Notes: generated by a model from the sequence alone, not told the origin. 64,000 nt of DNA from an uncultured Acidimicrobiales bacterium (GCA_905480195.1 CAJQPN010000005.1:1-64000); one strand, 5' to 3'; shown: positions 7,425-17,900, counted from the stretch's first letter. Numbers and translations: made by a program.

Positions 7425-8165
7425 TCAGCGTTTGCCGTCGCCGAGATAGCTGGCCCGGAGGTCCGGATTCGCAAGCAGCGCATCGGCGGAATCGTCGAGC
7501 ACGACTCGGCCGGTCTGGAGCACCCAACCCCGGTCGGCGATTGACAACGCCATGTTGGCGTTCTGTTCCACCATGAAGATCGCGACACCTTCCTCGTGGA
7601 TCTGCTGGATCAACTCGAAGTTGGTTTGCACCAGTGCGGGGGCCAACCCCATCGACGGCTCATCCATCAGCAACACCCGAGGTTTGGCCATCAGGGCTCG
7701 GCCCACGGCCACCATCTGTTGCTCGCCACCTGAGAGGGTGCCCGACTTCTGGTTGAGGCGCTCCTTCACCCGAGGGAACATCTCGTAGATCCGCTCGAGA
7801 TCGCGTTCGATACCGTCCTTGTCGGTGCGCAGATACGCCCCCAACTGCAGGTTCTCCTTGACCGACAACCGCTTGAAGAGGCGTCGATTCTCGGGAACCA
7901 TCGTGACGCCCCGCTCGACGCGGTAGGACGTGGGTTTGTCGTTGACCACCTCACCATCGAGCACGACTTCACCCGTCGTCGGAGTGACCATTCCGAGCAG
8001 GGTCTTGAGCGTGGTCGACTTCCCCGACGCATTCCCGCCGAGCAAGCACACCAGTTCACCGGGGTAGATCGCCAGGTCGACGTCCTTGAGGATGTGGACG
8101 GCACCGTAGTGGGTGTTGACACCCCGAAACTCGAGCAGGGGTGTGGCTGTGGTCTGGTCGGTCAC
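7425..8165 (-). CDS. livF: Branched-chain amino acid ABC transporter ATP-binding protein LivF
   Basis: 246-residue ABC ATPase of the HAAT (branched-chain amino acid/amide) uptake system. Walker A is GGNASGKST near residue 38, the signature is LSGGEQQMVAVGRAL near 140 and Walker B is LLMDEPSMGLAP near 160. The short LivF form without the LivG insertion separates it from its neighbour. It is the last gene of the livK-livH-livM-livG-livF operon; its ATG overlaps the livG stop by 4 bp (ATGA). Confidence 0.92.
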   Translation of the reverse strand: MTDQTTATPLLEFRGVNTHYGAVHILKDVDLAIYPGELVCLLGGNASGKSTTLKTLLGMVTPTTGEVVLDGEVVNDKPTSYRVERGVTMVPENRRLFKRLSVKENLQLGAYLRTDKDGIERDLERIYEMFPRVKERLNQKSGTLSGGEQQMVAVGRALMAKPRVLLMDEPSMGLAPALVQTNFELIQQIHEEGVAIFMVEQNANMALSIADRGWVLQTGRVVLDDSADALLANPDLRASYLGDGKR

Positions 8166-8953
8166 GATGCTTCCTCCGCAGGTCGACCGAGATAGGCCTC
8201 GATCACGTCTGGGTTGGTCGAGACTTCGTCGTAGCTGCCCTGAGCGATGGTCTCACCATGATCGAGCACCACGACCCGGTCCGAGACATCACGGACGACG
8301 CCCATGTCGTGCTCGATCATCACCACCGTGAAGCCCCACTCGCTGCGCAGTTCCCCGATGAGCGCCGTCAGTTCCTCGGACTCCTTCGGGTTCATGCCTG
8401 CCACCGGTTCGTCGAGAAGAATCACCTCGGGCTTCGTGGCCATCGCCCGCGCGATCTCCAGGCGGCGTCGGTTGGCGTACGACAACACCGATGCGGGCTG
8501 CTCGAGGCGGTATCCAACGAGACGTGATCCGAAGAACCCGAGGACCTTCTCCCCATGGGCCCGGATCGCTGCCTCCTCCTCCTTGAACGATTTGGTGTTG
8601 AACAGGGCACCGAACAGTCCCTGCTTCGTGCGGCAATGCTGGGCGACCATCACGTTCTCGAGGATCGTCATGTTCGCAAAGAGGCGAACGTTCTGGAATG
8701 TCCGGGCGATGCCGCGGGCTGTGACCTGATTGGGATCGAGGCCGATCAGCGATTCGCCCTTGAAGAGGATGTCGCCTTCGGTGGGGGTGACCATGCCTGA
8801 GATCATGTTGAAGAACGTCGTTTTGCCGGCGCCATTCGGGCCGATCACCGACACGATCTCACCTTGATCGACGTGGAAGTCGAGATTGCGCAGGGCGTGT
8901 AGGCCACCGAACGTGACGCTCAGGTTGTCGATGGTGAGGAGTCGTTCACTCAT
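8162..8953 (-). CDS. livG: Branched-chain amino acid ABC transporter ATP-binding protein LivG
   Basis: 263 residues from MSERLLTIDNL. Walker A is GPNGAGKTTFFNMISG near residue 38, the LivG-type ARGIARTFQNVRLF follows, the signature region reads SYANRRRLEIARA, and Walker B is LLDEPVAGMNP. The start at 8953 was chosen because it overlaps the livM stop by 4 bp (ATGA) and gives the usual family length; a longer frame upstream adds an Arg-rich, non-homologous tail. It pairs with LivF to energise the LivHM permease. Confidence 0.92.
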   Translation of the reverse strand: MSERLLTIDNLSVTFGGLHALRNLDFHVDQGEIVSVIGPNGAGKTTFFNMISGMVTPTEGDILFKGESLIGLDPNQVTARGIARTFQNVRLFANMTILENVMVAQHCRTKQGLFGALFNTKSFKEEEAAIRAHGEKVLGFFGSRLVGYRLEQPASVLSYANRRRLEIARAMATKPEVILLDEPVAGMNPKESEELTALIGELRSEWGFTVVMIEHDMGVVRDVSDRVVVLDHGETIAQGSYDEVSTNPDVIEAYLGRPAEEAS

Positions 8954-10773
8954 GCCGGGGCCACCCCTCCCTCGGAAGGATCGGCATCGGTGTCGATCTC
9001 CCCCCGCAGCCATGCGTCCTGGAGGAACTCCTCTTGGTGCAACTCTCTGGTGCGGCGAACGTTCGGTATCAACCCCTCCGGCTTCTGCAGCATCATCCAG
9101 ATGAGCAACGCGCCGTAGATGAGCAGCTTGAAGTTGGAGAACTCCTGCAGCAGACCGGGCTGCTTCGGGCCGCCGAGCACACCGATCAGCACCACCGCAC
9201 CGGCGATCACACCTGCGATGTTGCCCATCCCGCCGACGATTACAACCACCAGGATCACGATCGAGACAAGAATGATGAACGAGGTCGGAAAGATCGACCC
9301 GACCTTGGCGGCGAAGATGGCACCCGAGAACGAGGCCAGCACAGCACCCACGACAAACGCCATCAGCTTCACGTTCACCGTGTTGATGCCCATCGCCTCA
9401 GCGACCGACTCGTCCTCCCGGACCGCCATCCAAGCCCGACCGAGGCGCGACTTCTCGAGACGCCACGACACATAGATGGCGACCGCGCAGAACGCCGCAA
9501 CCAGGTAGAACACGGCCTGCGGATTCGTTCCCTTGACCGTCGTTAATCCGAAGACGTTCACACCGGGGATGTTGGTGATGCCCTGAGCGGCGCCGGTGTA
9601 GCCCCCGAGCCAGTCCGAAAGGAACAGCAGGCGAATGATCTCACCGAAGCCGAGGGTCACGATCGCGAGGTAGTCACCGCGCATCCGGATGACCGGTGCA
9701 CCGATGAAAAGACCGGTGAGCGCAGCGAAGACCATGACCAACAACAAGGCGGCGAACCACGGGGTGTCGGGCATCCAGTCGGGCCACGACTCCCCACGGT
9801 TAGGGGAGGTGAGAATTGCGGTCGTGTACCCGCCGATCGCAAAGAACGCGACATAGCCGAGATCGAGGATGCCGGCGAGGCCCACCACAATATTGAGACC
9901 GAGGGCCAGCAGAACGAACAGACCGACATTGGCAAGCAACTCGTTGGTGATACCGCCGAGCACCATCGGCAGGACCACGGTGGCAACAGCGACGAGCCCG
10001 AAGGCGATGGCATTGCCTCTCGTGCGGTCTGCACCCTCGAGGCTCTGGAACCGTTCCTTGGCCTCCTGAGCCCGCACCCGACCCCACCACGAATAAGCAC
10101 CGGAGAGGACAGCCACAAGCACCACACCGACGATCGTGAGACCGCCGCGCTTGGCGTACACGATGTCGGCGAGCCACTCGAGCGCGATGTCCTCGGAGAT
10201 GTCGCTCAGAACGGTCTCGAGAATCGCAATGAGGAACACCGAGACCAACATCGTGACGAAAAGTCGACGTGGCCGTTCAGAAAGCACGTGGAGCGACCCC
10301 CCGACGCCACCGATCGCGGCGCCCGCGACCAGCCACAGCACCACACCGCTGCCGACGCTGCCGCCGAGCGACAACTTCTCGAGGGTCTGGGGGCTCCAGT
10401 TGATCAGCGGATCCCGGAGATCGAAGTTGTCGATCAACACGGCGAGGACCGAGAGGCCGGCTGCGGCGACCGCGCCGGTGCACGCACCGGCCACGATGTC
10501 GCGTGGCCCCCGGGCATGGGTGGTCATGCCCTCAAGCACGACTTCCTTGCCGACGGCGAAACCGGCCACCAACAGCAGCCACCACAGCGAGACATCGCCG
10601 AGGGTGACCTGGTCTGCGATGAGATCGAAGGTCTCCATCGAGACCGGCATGTTCGACAAGGCGACGAAAATGAGACTGAGGGCGATCAGCCCACCGAAGC
10701 GGCCGATACGACCCCAGTCCTGATCGAGGACCGCACGAGGCGGAGCGAGTTCGGGAGTCATGGTCTTGCTCAT
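8950..10773 (-). CDS. livM: Branched-chain amino acid ABC permease LivM with long N-terminal membrane extension
   Basis: 607 residues, roughly 250 more than a standard LivM. The C-terminal part is canonical (GLNIVVGLAGILDLGYVAFFAIGGYT near residue 290, IRMRGDYLAIVTLGFGEIIRL, GRAWMAVREDESVAEAMGIN, and the tail GLIPNVRRTRELH). The first ~230 residues hold about six extra hydrophobic segments (for example IALSLIFVALSNM, LWWLLLVAGFAVG, LFVTMLVSVFLIAILETVL) not part of the core permease. The ATG at 10773 overlaps the livH stop; an in-frame ATG at 10761 is also possible. The role of the extension is unknown. Confidence 0.9.
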   Translation of the reverse strand: MSKTMTPELAPPRAVLDQDWGRIGRFGGLIALSLIFVALSNMPVSMETFDLIADQVTLGDVSLWWLLLVAGFAVGKEVVLEGMTTHARGPRDIVAGACTGAVAAAGLSVLAVLIDNFDLRDPLINWSPQTLEKLSLGGSVGSGVVLWLVAGAAIGGVGGSLHVLSERPRRLFVTMLVSVFLIAILETVLSDISEDIALEWLADIVYAKRGGLTIVGVVLVAVLSGAYSWWGRVRAQEAKERFQSLEGADRTRGNAIAFGLVAVATVVLPMVLGGITNELLANVGLFVLLALGLNIVVGLAGILDLGYVAFFAIGGYTTAILTSPNRGESWPDWMPDTPWFAALLLVMVFAALTGLFIGAPVIRMRGDYLAIVTLGFGEIIRLLFLSDWLGGYTGAAQGITNIPGVNVFGLTTVKGTNPQAVFYLVAAFCAVAIYVSWRLEKSRLGRAWMAVREDESVAEAMGINTVNVKLMAFVVGAVLASFSGAIFAAKVGSIFPTSFIILVSIVILVVVIVGGMGNIAGVIAGAVVLIGVLGGPKQPGLLQEFSNFKLLIYGALLIWMMLQKPEGLIPNVRRTRELHQEEFLQDAWLRGEIDTDADPSEGGVAPA

Positions 10774-11894
10774 GCTCGATCGTCCGCCGAGAGACGCTCA
10801 CCGAAGAGGCCGGTGGGCTTCACCAACAACACCAGGATCAGAGCGGAGAACGCCACCGCATCACGCAACTGCGAGACCCCCCGAACACCGAGCGGCTCGA
10901 GGATCAGCAGCGGTGCCACCGATTCGGCGGTGCCGAGAGTGAGACCACCCGCCATGGCGCCCCCGAGATTGCCGATACCGCCAACGACGGCAGCAGAGAA
11001 GGCCTTGATGCCGGGAAGAAAGCCGGTCGTGTGGACGACCGATCGGAACATGATCCCCCACAAGATCCCGGCCACACCCGCCATCGCGCCACCGACGGCA
11101 AACGTCGTGACGATGATCCGATTGACGTTGATACCCATGAGAGAAGCAATCTCCTTGTCCTCGGCCACCGCCCGCATGGCTTTGCCAGTCTTGGTGCGTT
11201 CGACGAGGTACCACAGGGCCCCCATCGCCACTGCGGCGACGACCACGACGAGCAGGCGCGTCCGTTGGACCTCGAGGAACCCGATCGTCTGGGTCTCGGT
11301 CCACCAGTCGGGAAGGTCGGGATAGGCCTTCGCTCCCGGGCCGAGTAGCACCACCGACACATTCTGAATGAAGAACGAGATACCGATCGAGGTGATCAAC
11401 GGGATAAGACGGGGTGAGCCTCGAAGCGGCCGGTAGGCGACCCGCTCCATCACGACGGCGGTGAGGGTCGAGACGACGACCGCAACCATCACGATGAAAA
11501 GCAGCGAGGCGATGAAGTTGCTCTCCCAGGCACCCGCCTCCAACAACTTGTTGCTGGTGATCATGCCGGTCATGGCACCAACCATGAAAACCTCACCGTG
11601 GGCGAAGTTGATGAATCCGAGGACGCCGTAGACCATCGAGTAGCCCAAGGCGATCAGGCCATACATCGCACCTTGCGACACGCCAGAGATGATCAGGCCT
11701 TCGAACTGGTCAGCGGTGAGACCGGTGGCGTCGTCGTTGATCTGCTGAGCGAGCCAGTTGTTCGGATCGATCTGTTGCAGCACGAAGGCAAAAAGGCCGA
11801 ATCCGATGACCGAGAACATTGCGACCTTGAGGACCAGGAGAAACCAGTCCACGCCGGTTCGCGGCGCGGCCTTGTGCCTCATTGCAGTAGTCAA
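10770..11894 (-). CDS. livH: Branched-chain amino acid ABC permease LivH
   Basis: 374-residue inner-membrane permease. An N-terminal hydrophobic segment (VAMFSVIGFGLFAFVLQQI) and an extra loop precede the canonical LivH core: GVSQGAMYGLIALGYSMVYGVLGFINFAHGEVFM, then FRSVVHTTGFLPGIKAFSAAVVGGIGNLGGAMAGG. A TTG at 11894 lies 4 nt after GGAGGGG and gives the longest form; an ATG at 11882 would remove four residues. The gene follows livK after 141 bp containing a strong hairpin, so livHMGF may be expressed below livK level. Confidence 0.9.
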   Translation of the reverse strand: MTTAMRHKAAPRTGVDWFLLVLKVAMFSVIGFGLFAFVLQQIDPNNWLAQQINDDATGLTADQFEGLIISGVSQGAMYGLIALGYSMVYGVLGFINFAHGEVFMVGAMTGMITSNKLLEAGAWESNFIASLLFIVMVAVVVSTLTAVVMERVAYRPLRGSPRLIPLITSIGISFFIQNVSVVLLGPGAKAYPDLPDWWTETQTIGFLEVQRTRLLVVVVAAVAMGALWYLVERTKTGKAMRAVAEDKEIASLMGINVNRIIVTTFAVGGAMAGVAGILWGIMFRSVVHTTGFLPGIKAFSAAVVGGIGNLGGAMAGGLTLGTAESVAPLLILEPLGVRGVSQLRDAVAFSALILVLLVKPTGLFGERLSADDRA

Positions 11895-11937
11895 GATTCC
11901 CCTCCAAGCGACCCCGGGACTGAGTCAGGGTAACGCG

Positions 11938-11974
11938 AACGGCCCCCCTCCACCACAGGTAAAGGGGGGCCGTT
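11938..11974 (-). terminator. Strong hairpin between livK and livH
   Basis: A 12-bp perfect stem (11938-11949 with 11963-11974, six consecutive G:C pairs in the middle) encloses a 13-nt loop. No T-run follows on the minus strand, so it may be an attenuator or mRNA-stabilising end for livK rather than a full terminator. That would be consistent with the excess of binding protein usual in ABC systems. Confidence 0.6.
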
Positions 11975-12035
11975 GCTTGCGGAAGTCAGAGCCGACCGAG
12001 ATCAGCTCAGCACCGCTGAGTCGACGTAGTGTCGC

Positions 12036-13304
12036 TTAGGGGGCGTACTCGAAGACGACGTTGGACATGCCAGCGTCGACCATGCTCGAGTCGGTGTGGT
12101 ACACGACCGTGATCTTCTGCGAACCACAGTCACCGAAGTCGTCACAGTTGATCGTGCCAATAAGGCCGCTGTAACCACGCAGCGCCGTGATGTAGGCACG
12201 GATACCGGCCTTGTCGATCACGAGTTGGCCAGCGTCATTGACGGTGGCGTTGTTCGCGATTGCCTCAAGGAGAATCGCGGCGGCGTCGTAGCTGTGACCC
12301 CAGAACGGAGCGGACGGCGCCTCACCGTGGTTGGCCTCGTAGTCGGCGAGGACCTCGGACGCAGACTTGCCGGTGCCCTGGTTGGTGTTGGTGCCGAAGC
12401 GCACGTCAGGACCCGAGAAGTACATACCCTCGGACTGGCTAAGCGCCAAGTAGTCGGTGTTCAGGAGGCCATCAGCTGCAAGGAGCTGCGTGTTCTCAAG
12501 ACCCGAAACGCCCGGAGCCAGTTCAGCGATGAAGTCACCGGCGGGCTAGAAGATCGGGAAGAACAATGCTTCTGGAGAACCGGCGGCGATCTCGGTGAGG
12601 ACCGGGACCATGTCGGTGTCTTCCTTCGCGACAGCGGTGAAGCCGGTCACCGTGCCACCGAGCAACTCGAAGGCGTTGGTGAAGGCCGAGGCGAGACCCT
12701 CGGTGTAGGGGTCACCGTCGTGGATCGCCGCAGCGGTGGTCATGCCCAGCTCGTTGTAGACGAACGCAGCCATGGCAGCACCCTGGTAGAGGTCGTTGTG
12801 CGCCGTGCGGTAGTAGCCCGGGTGGTAGTTGTCCCCGGCGGTGCCCTGCAGGTCAGAGGTCAGCGCAGGCGAGGTGTTCGAGCCCGAGATCATGACGATG
12901 CCGGCCTCGCTGATCAGGGGGGCGGCAGCGGTCGCCGCACCCGAGCACGAGGTGCCGATCACACCGACGATCTGGGCGTCAGCAACGATGGTCTGCGCGG
13001 CGGCCTGGCCACCGTCAGCGGAGCAGAGGTCGTCGAGACCCTGACCCATCGAGACGGAGAATCCCTCGATATCGCCATAGTCAGCGATGGCGGCCTCAAC
13101 CGCGTTCTGGTTCGGAACGCCGAGGAAGGCGACGTCACCGGTGATCGCGTTCAGCGACCGGATCTGAATCTCTTCGCCTTCGTTGACGACGATAAAATCG
13201 TCGTCGGTGACCGCCTCTTCGGCGTCGTCACCGCACGCTGCAGCAAGCAGCGAGAGCGACAACAGCGCAGCGGTCACCATGGTGAGCTTGCGTGAAAGCT
13301 TCAT
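12036..13304 (-). pseudogene. livK: Branched-chain amino acid binding lipoprotein LivK, interrupted by an in-frame TAG
   Basis: One continuous frame of 423 codons with a single internal stop. The N-terminus is a lipoprotein signal peptide (LSLSLLAAAC, with Cys after the lipobox) followed by an Asp/Glu-rich linker and a periplasmic-binding fold type 1 (LNAITGDVAFLG, GVIGTSCSGAATAAAPLISEAG, YYRTAHNDLYQGAAMA). At codon 253 the sequence reads FFPIF-TAG-PAGDFIAEL and then continues as normal family sequence (LLAADGLLNTDYLA, FWGHSYDAAAILLEAI) to TAA-type end EYAP. The family usually has Gln here, so one C-to-T change (CAG to TAG) explains it. It may be a real nonsense mutation, a suppressed codon or a sequence error. 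GGAGGGG precedes the ATG. Confidence 0.85.
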
Positions 13305-13330
13305 GGATTAGTCCCCTCCATATGGGATGA

Positions 13331-13350
13331 CGCGGTGATACGGCACCGCG
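13331..13350. promoter_or_regulatory. Perfect inverted repeat in the livK leader
   Basis: CGCGGTG (13331-13337) and CACCGCG (13344-13350) form a 7-bp perfect dyad around 6 nt, 27-46 bp upstream of the livK ATG and just beyond its ribosome-binding site. It could be an operator for a liv regulator or a 5'-UTR hairpin. Nothing else identifies the regulator. Confidence 0.3.
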
Positions 13351-13402
13351 AACCGTAACTACGGAGTCTAGCGCCTCGACGCGCCGGCCCAGCACAGACG
13401 GC

Positions 13403-14080
13403 TCAGGTGGTGCGCGCGACGATCTCCTCGACGGGCCCCGTCATGCCTGTATAGAACGGTCCGAAGTCCGCGTAGAGCGCCGATGCGGTGTCGTAACGCA
13501 TCGTGTAGACGGTGTCTTTGAGGTCATCGAGCTTGACCCCGAAAAGCGTCACCCCCCACTCCCAGTCGTCGAGACCGGTCGAGGCCGTAATCAGCTGCAC
13601 GATTCGCCCAGCGAACTGGCGGCCCGACGAACCGTGTTCGTACATCAGCTCCTTGCGCTCGTCATAGGAAAGGCGATACCAGTTCTGTTCGGCCTCACGG
13701 CGTTTGGTCATCGGGTAGAAGCACCACGCATTCTTTCCCTCTGGTGGCAGGTCCGGGTAGAGCCGCATGTTCTTCATCTCTTCGGGAATGCCCTGGGCAT
13801 ATTCAGAGAGCTCGGTGATCGACACGAAGCTGTCGACGACCTTCAGCCCGGCGTTGATGAGCCCGGTCTGGAGATCACGGAGTTTCCAGGAATCAGCGTG
13901 CAGAGCCATGAAACACAGCTCCGCCTTGTGGCCGAGGACCGCGACGGCGACCACCTGCACCTCAGCCGCCTGTGCATTCTCGACTGCGGCGATCACGGCT
14001 TGGTCGTCGGTGTCGGGCGTGCGGCAACAAAAGAGGTGGACGACGGCGACGCCCTCGGAGGTCAAGACGGGTTCGAGCAT
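13403..14080 (-). CDS. hemQ: Coproheme decarboxylase HemQ (chlorite dismutase family)
   Basis: 225 residues. HemQ carries out the last step of the coproporphyrin-dependent heme pathway of Actinobacteria and Firmicutes, oxidative decarboxylation of coproheme to heme b. Family blocks include FYPMTKRREAEQNWYRLSYDERKELMYEHGSSGR split around residue 130-155, where the His in YEHG is the expected proximal heme ligand, and the Tyr in WYRLSYDER is a catalytic candidate. GLDDWEWGVTLFG follows. Length matches HemQ (about 230) rather than short chlorite dismutases. No other heme genes are adjacent. Confidence 0.9.
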   Translation of the reverse strand: MLEPVLTSEGVAVVHLFCCRTPDTDDQAVIAAVENAQAAEVQVVAVAVLGHKAELCFMALHADSWKLRDLQTGLINAGLKVVDSFVSITELSEYAQGIPEEMKNMRLYPDLPPEGKNAWCFYPMTKRREAEQNWYRLSYDERKELMYEHGSSGRQFAGRIVQLITASTGLDDWEWGVTLFGVKLDDLKDTVYTMRYDTASALYADFGPFYTGMTGPVEEIVARTT

Positions 14081-14089
14081 GCGACGAGT

Positions 14090-14857
14090 CTACGGGGGGT
14101 CGGTCTGGCCGTTCGAAGCGTGCATCCGAAACTGCGCCGGGGTCGTGCCGGTCAACCGCGCAAAGCGACGCGTGAAGTCCGGTTGGTCGTAGAAGCCGCA
14201 GTTCGCCGCAACCTGAGCAATCGGCTGATCGGTGTCGGCGAGCAGCCGGGTCGCAGCCTCGACCCGCACGCGAAGGACGTGCTGCGTGGCGGTCACGCCG
14301 AACACACGCTTCATCCGACGCTCGAGCTGTGCTTCTGAGCAGTCTGCGAGAACCGCGAGATCGGCAATCCGAATCGGTTCGGCAAAGCGCTCCTGGATGT
14401 GACGAACCACGCCTCGTAGTTGATCGAGCCCGATGCGGTCGTCGGGCGGCGCCACAAGATCGCGACTTACCGACACAAGCCCGACGATGTCGTCGCCAGG
14501 GCCCCGGACTGGGAGTTTGGTGGTGAGGTACCACCCAAGGTGGCCATCGGGTCGCCGGATCAACTCGAGTTCGTCGTAGAGCGGTTCGCCCGTTCCGAGG
14601 ACAAGAGCATCTTGCTCTTCGTAACGCTCAGCCAACTCGGTGGCGAAGTGGTCCGATGCGCGGGTACCGATCACATCGGCCTTCGACGACTTCCCGGTCC
14701 GACGGACGAAGGCCGAGTTCACCTCGACGTAGACACCGTCTCGATCCTTCGCACAAAAGATCACATGGATCAACGTCTCGAACAGCGCGAGCAGTTCCGG
14801 CTGGCAGTCGAACAGACCGTCGTCAGCATTTGGCTTGATCAGCATTGTGCGAAACAT
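14090..14857 (-). CDS. PAS-domain AraC-family transcriptional regulator
   Basis: 255 residues with an N-terminal PAS fold (residues about 20-135: VIFCAKDRDGVYVEVNSAFVRRTG, IGTRASDHF, LVSVSRDL) and a C-terminal AraC/XylS helix-turn-helix pair (residues about 145-250: IRIADLAVLADCSEAQLERRMK, then GFYDQPDFTRRFARLTGTTPAQFR). It is divergent from putA with 59 bp between starts, so it most likely controls putA and perhaps itself in response to a small ligand or redox state sensed by the PAS domain. An internal ATG at 14845 is an alternative start. The target is inferred from position only. Confidence 0.87.
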   Translation of the reverse strand: MFRTMLIKPNADDGLFDCQPELLALFETLIHVIFCAKDRDGVYVEVNSAFVRRTGKSSKADVIGTRASDHFATELAERYEEQDALVLGTGEPLYDELELIRRPDGHLGWYLTTKLPVRGPGDDIVGLVSVSRDLVAPPDDRIGLDQLRGVVRHIQERFAEPIRIADLAVLADCSEAQLERRMKRVFGVTATQHVLRVRVEAATRLLADTDQPIAQVAANCGFYDQPDFTRRFARLTGTTPAQFRMHASNGQTDPP

Positions 14858-14916
14858 CCACCCTCGATGAGCGGATCGTACAAGAGCGTTCGAGGAGGCT
14901 CCGTCAAAGTGGTGCC

Positions 14917-17900
14917 ATGACCCTCACCGGCACCGACGACGCACTCGCAGCGATCGAACCCGCGATCGCGATGGTCGAACAATGGCTCGGCGAAGCCGCG
15001 GCATACGAGACCCGTCGATCCCGGCAGACGATGAAGCGACTCGAGGGCGTGGTGACCGATCCGGTCGGCCTCGGGTTCGTGATGAAGTTCATCGACCGGG
15101 TTGCCCGACCCGACGACACTCGGGTCGCGGCGATACAGCTGCGAGTCGTGGTCGAAGATGGGCCGCTCCCCCGCTTCCTCTCGTCCCTCGACCGCCTCCT
15201 GCTTCGAGGCGGTGCCCGACTCGGGCCAACCATGCCGTGGCTCGTCATTCCGCTTGCTCGCCGCCGTATGCGTGCCATCGTGGGGCACCTCATCGCACCC
15301 GCCGATGCAGACGAACTTGCTGATCACTTGGCCGAACAACACGACGGTGGCTGGGCGTCGAACGTAAACCTGCTCGGAGAGGCGGTCCTCGGTGACGAGG
15401 AAGCTGACCGGCGTTGCGCCGCGCTGATCGACCTGATTGCACAACCCGACGTCGACTATGTGTCGGTCAAGCTCTCGAGTGTCGTAGCTCAGCTGAATCC
15501 GTGGGCGTGGGAAGAAAGTCTCGACCGAGTCTGCGAGCGATTGACCGACCTCGTCGAACACGCGAGTAAGGCCGACCCTCCGACATTCATCAACGTCGAC
15601 ATGGAGGAGTACCGCGACCTCGAACTGACCCTGGAAGCCTTCGAGCGTGTGCTCGGCCATCCGGCTCGGCGCCACATCGAGGCCGGAATCGTCCTTCAGG
15701 CCTACCTCCCCGACGCACTCCCAGCCCTGCAACGGCTCAGCGCCTGGGCCGCGAACCGCGTCGATGCCGGTGGTGCACCGATCAAGGTGCGCTTGGTCAA
15801 GGGTGCAAACCTCGCGATGGAACAGGTCGACGCTGCGATCCATGGATGGGAGCAGGCGCCCTACTCGACGAAAGCCGACACTGACGCGAACTACGCTCGC
15901 TGCCTCGACTGGGTGCTCGATCCCCAACGGCTGCGGGGTCTCCGGATCGGTCTCGCAAGCCACAACCTCTTCCACCTCGCCTGGACCCTGATCCTCGCCC
16001 AAGAGCGAGGCGTTTACGCGCGAGTTCAGGTCGAGATGCTGCAAGGGATGGCGGAGGACCAAGCCGCAGCGGTGGCCGCAACACTCCCGAACAACACCCG
16101 TCCGCTCCTCTATACACCCGCAGTCGATCCGTCCGACTTCGATGTCGCAGTCGGCTACCTGTTCCGACGCCTCGACGAGAACGCAGCCGCTGACAACTTC
16201 CTGCGGGCCCTGTTCGACCTCCGGCCCGGGTCCGCCGTATTTGAAGCCGAAACAACCCGCTTCCGCTCGTCGATTGCGAATCGGGCGGAGCCTTCTCTGG
16301 GTCCTCGACGCAAGCAGCTTCGATCCGGCACCTCGCGCTCGGCGTTCGAACCCGCGCAGCCGTTTCGCAACGAGGCCGAGACGGACCCGACCTTGCCCTC
16401 GAACCGGGCATGGTTGCGGCACGTTCGCAGCCTCGAACCAGCCCGAACAAACGGTTCGCAGATCGACGACCCGGCTGCGGTCGACGCAGTCGCCGAACGC
16501 GCACGACAGGCGCAGCTTCTGTGGAGCGCGACCCCGGCAGCCGAACGCAGACAGGCACTGCACCGTGTCGCCGACGAACTGGACGCAAGACGGGGCCGAC
16601 TGCTTCGGACGATGGCCGACGAAGCCGGAAAGACCGTCGCCGAAGCGGACGTCGAGATCTGCGAGGCCATCGACTTCGCCCGCTACTACGCGGAGCGGAT
16701 CGGCGAGCTCAACCATCCTCGGGCACGATTCACCCCCCACGGGTTGATCGCCGTGATTCCACCGTGGAACTTCCCCGTGGCGATACCTGCCGGTGGCGTG
16801 CTCGCAGCGCTGGCGGCGGGCAACGCGGTGCTGCTCAAGCCGGCACCGGAGACAGTCCGCTGCGCCTCGGTCGTGCACGAAGCGATCGTCGCAGCCGGGA
16901 TCTCGCCGGATCTGTGCGCTTTGGTCAGAACCGGTGATGACGAGTCGGGCCGCCGCGTCGTGGAGACGTCCGACACCGTGATCCTCACCGGCTCGACGGA
17001 AACTGCCGAGCTGTTCCGGAGCTGGAATCCGGCAATCCGACTCTTTGCCGAGACCTCCGGGAAGAACGCGCTCGTCATCACCCCCCACGCCGACATCGAC
17101 CTCGCAGTCACCGACCTCGTTCGCTCCGCCTTCGGGCACGCCGGGCAGAAGTGCTCAGCCGCGAGCCTGGCGATCCTCGTGGGATCGGTCTACACGTCTC
17201 CTCGATTCCGCCGACAACTGATCGACGCAGTGCGGTCGCTCCGGCTCGGCGGCGCCAACGAGTCCGCAACGGTCATGGGACCGCTGATCGGACCGCCCAA
17301 CGAACGCCTGCAACGGGCATTCGAGCGACTCGAACCGGGCGAAACCTGGTTGGTCGAACCGGAGTTGATCGATCGCAATACGAATCTCTGGTCTCCAGGC
17401 GTTCGGATCGGCGTGAAGCCGGGCTCGTGGTTTCACAGAACGGAATGCTTTGGTCCAGTCCTCGGACTCATGCACGCAACCGACCTCGAGCACGCCATCC
17501 GGCTCCAGAACGACACCGCCTTCGGCCTGACCGGTGGTCTGCACTCCCTCGACCCGAGCGAGATCGAGCGATGGACCGAAGCCGTCGACGTTGGGAACGC
17601 CTACGTGAACCGCCACATCACCGGTGCCGTCGTCCAGCGTCAGCCCTTTGGCGGATGGAAAGGATCGACGGTCGGACCGGGGGCGAAGGCCGGTGGACCG
17701 AACTATGTCGCCCAGCTCGGGACCTGGTCGCCGACCAGCCGTGACCCCGACGACTTCGAGCAGGTCTGGGCCGATCACTTCGTGCCCGAGCATGACCCCA
17801 CCGGCCTGTTTTGCGAGCAAAACGTGTTCCGGTACCGCCGGCTCCAGCGGGTACTCCTCCGCCACGGACCGGGGGCCGATGCCCGCGATCTGGAGCTGGT

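Noticed and set aside
12546-12548. Pyrrolysine at the livK TAG
   Set aside because: The surrounding protein is not a methyltransferase and the site is a usual Gln position with no active-site role; point nonsense or an error is simpler.
14839-17139. Long (766-codon) minus-strand open frame opposite putA
   Set aside because: Arises from high-GC codon bias on the reverse strand; no recognisable domain, while PutA motifs on the plus strand are complete.
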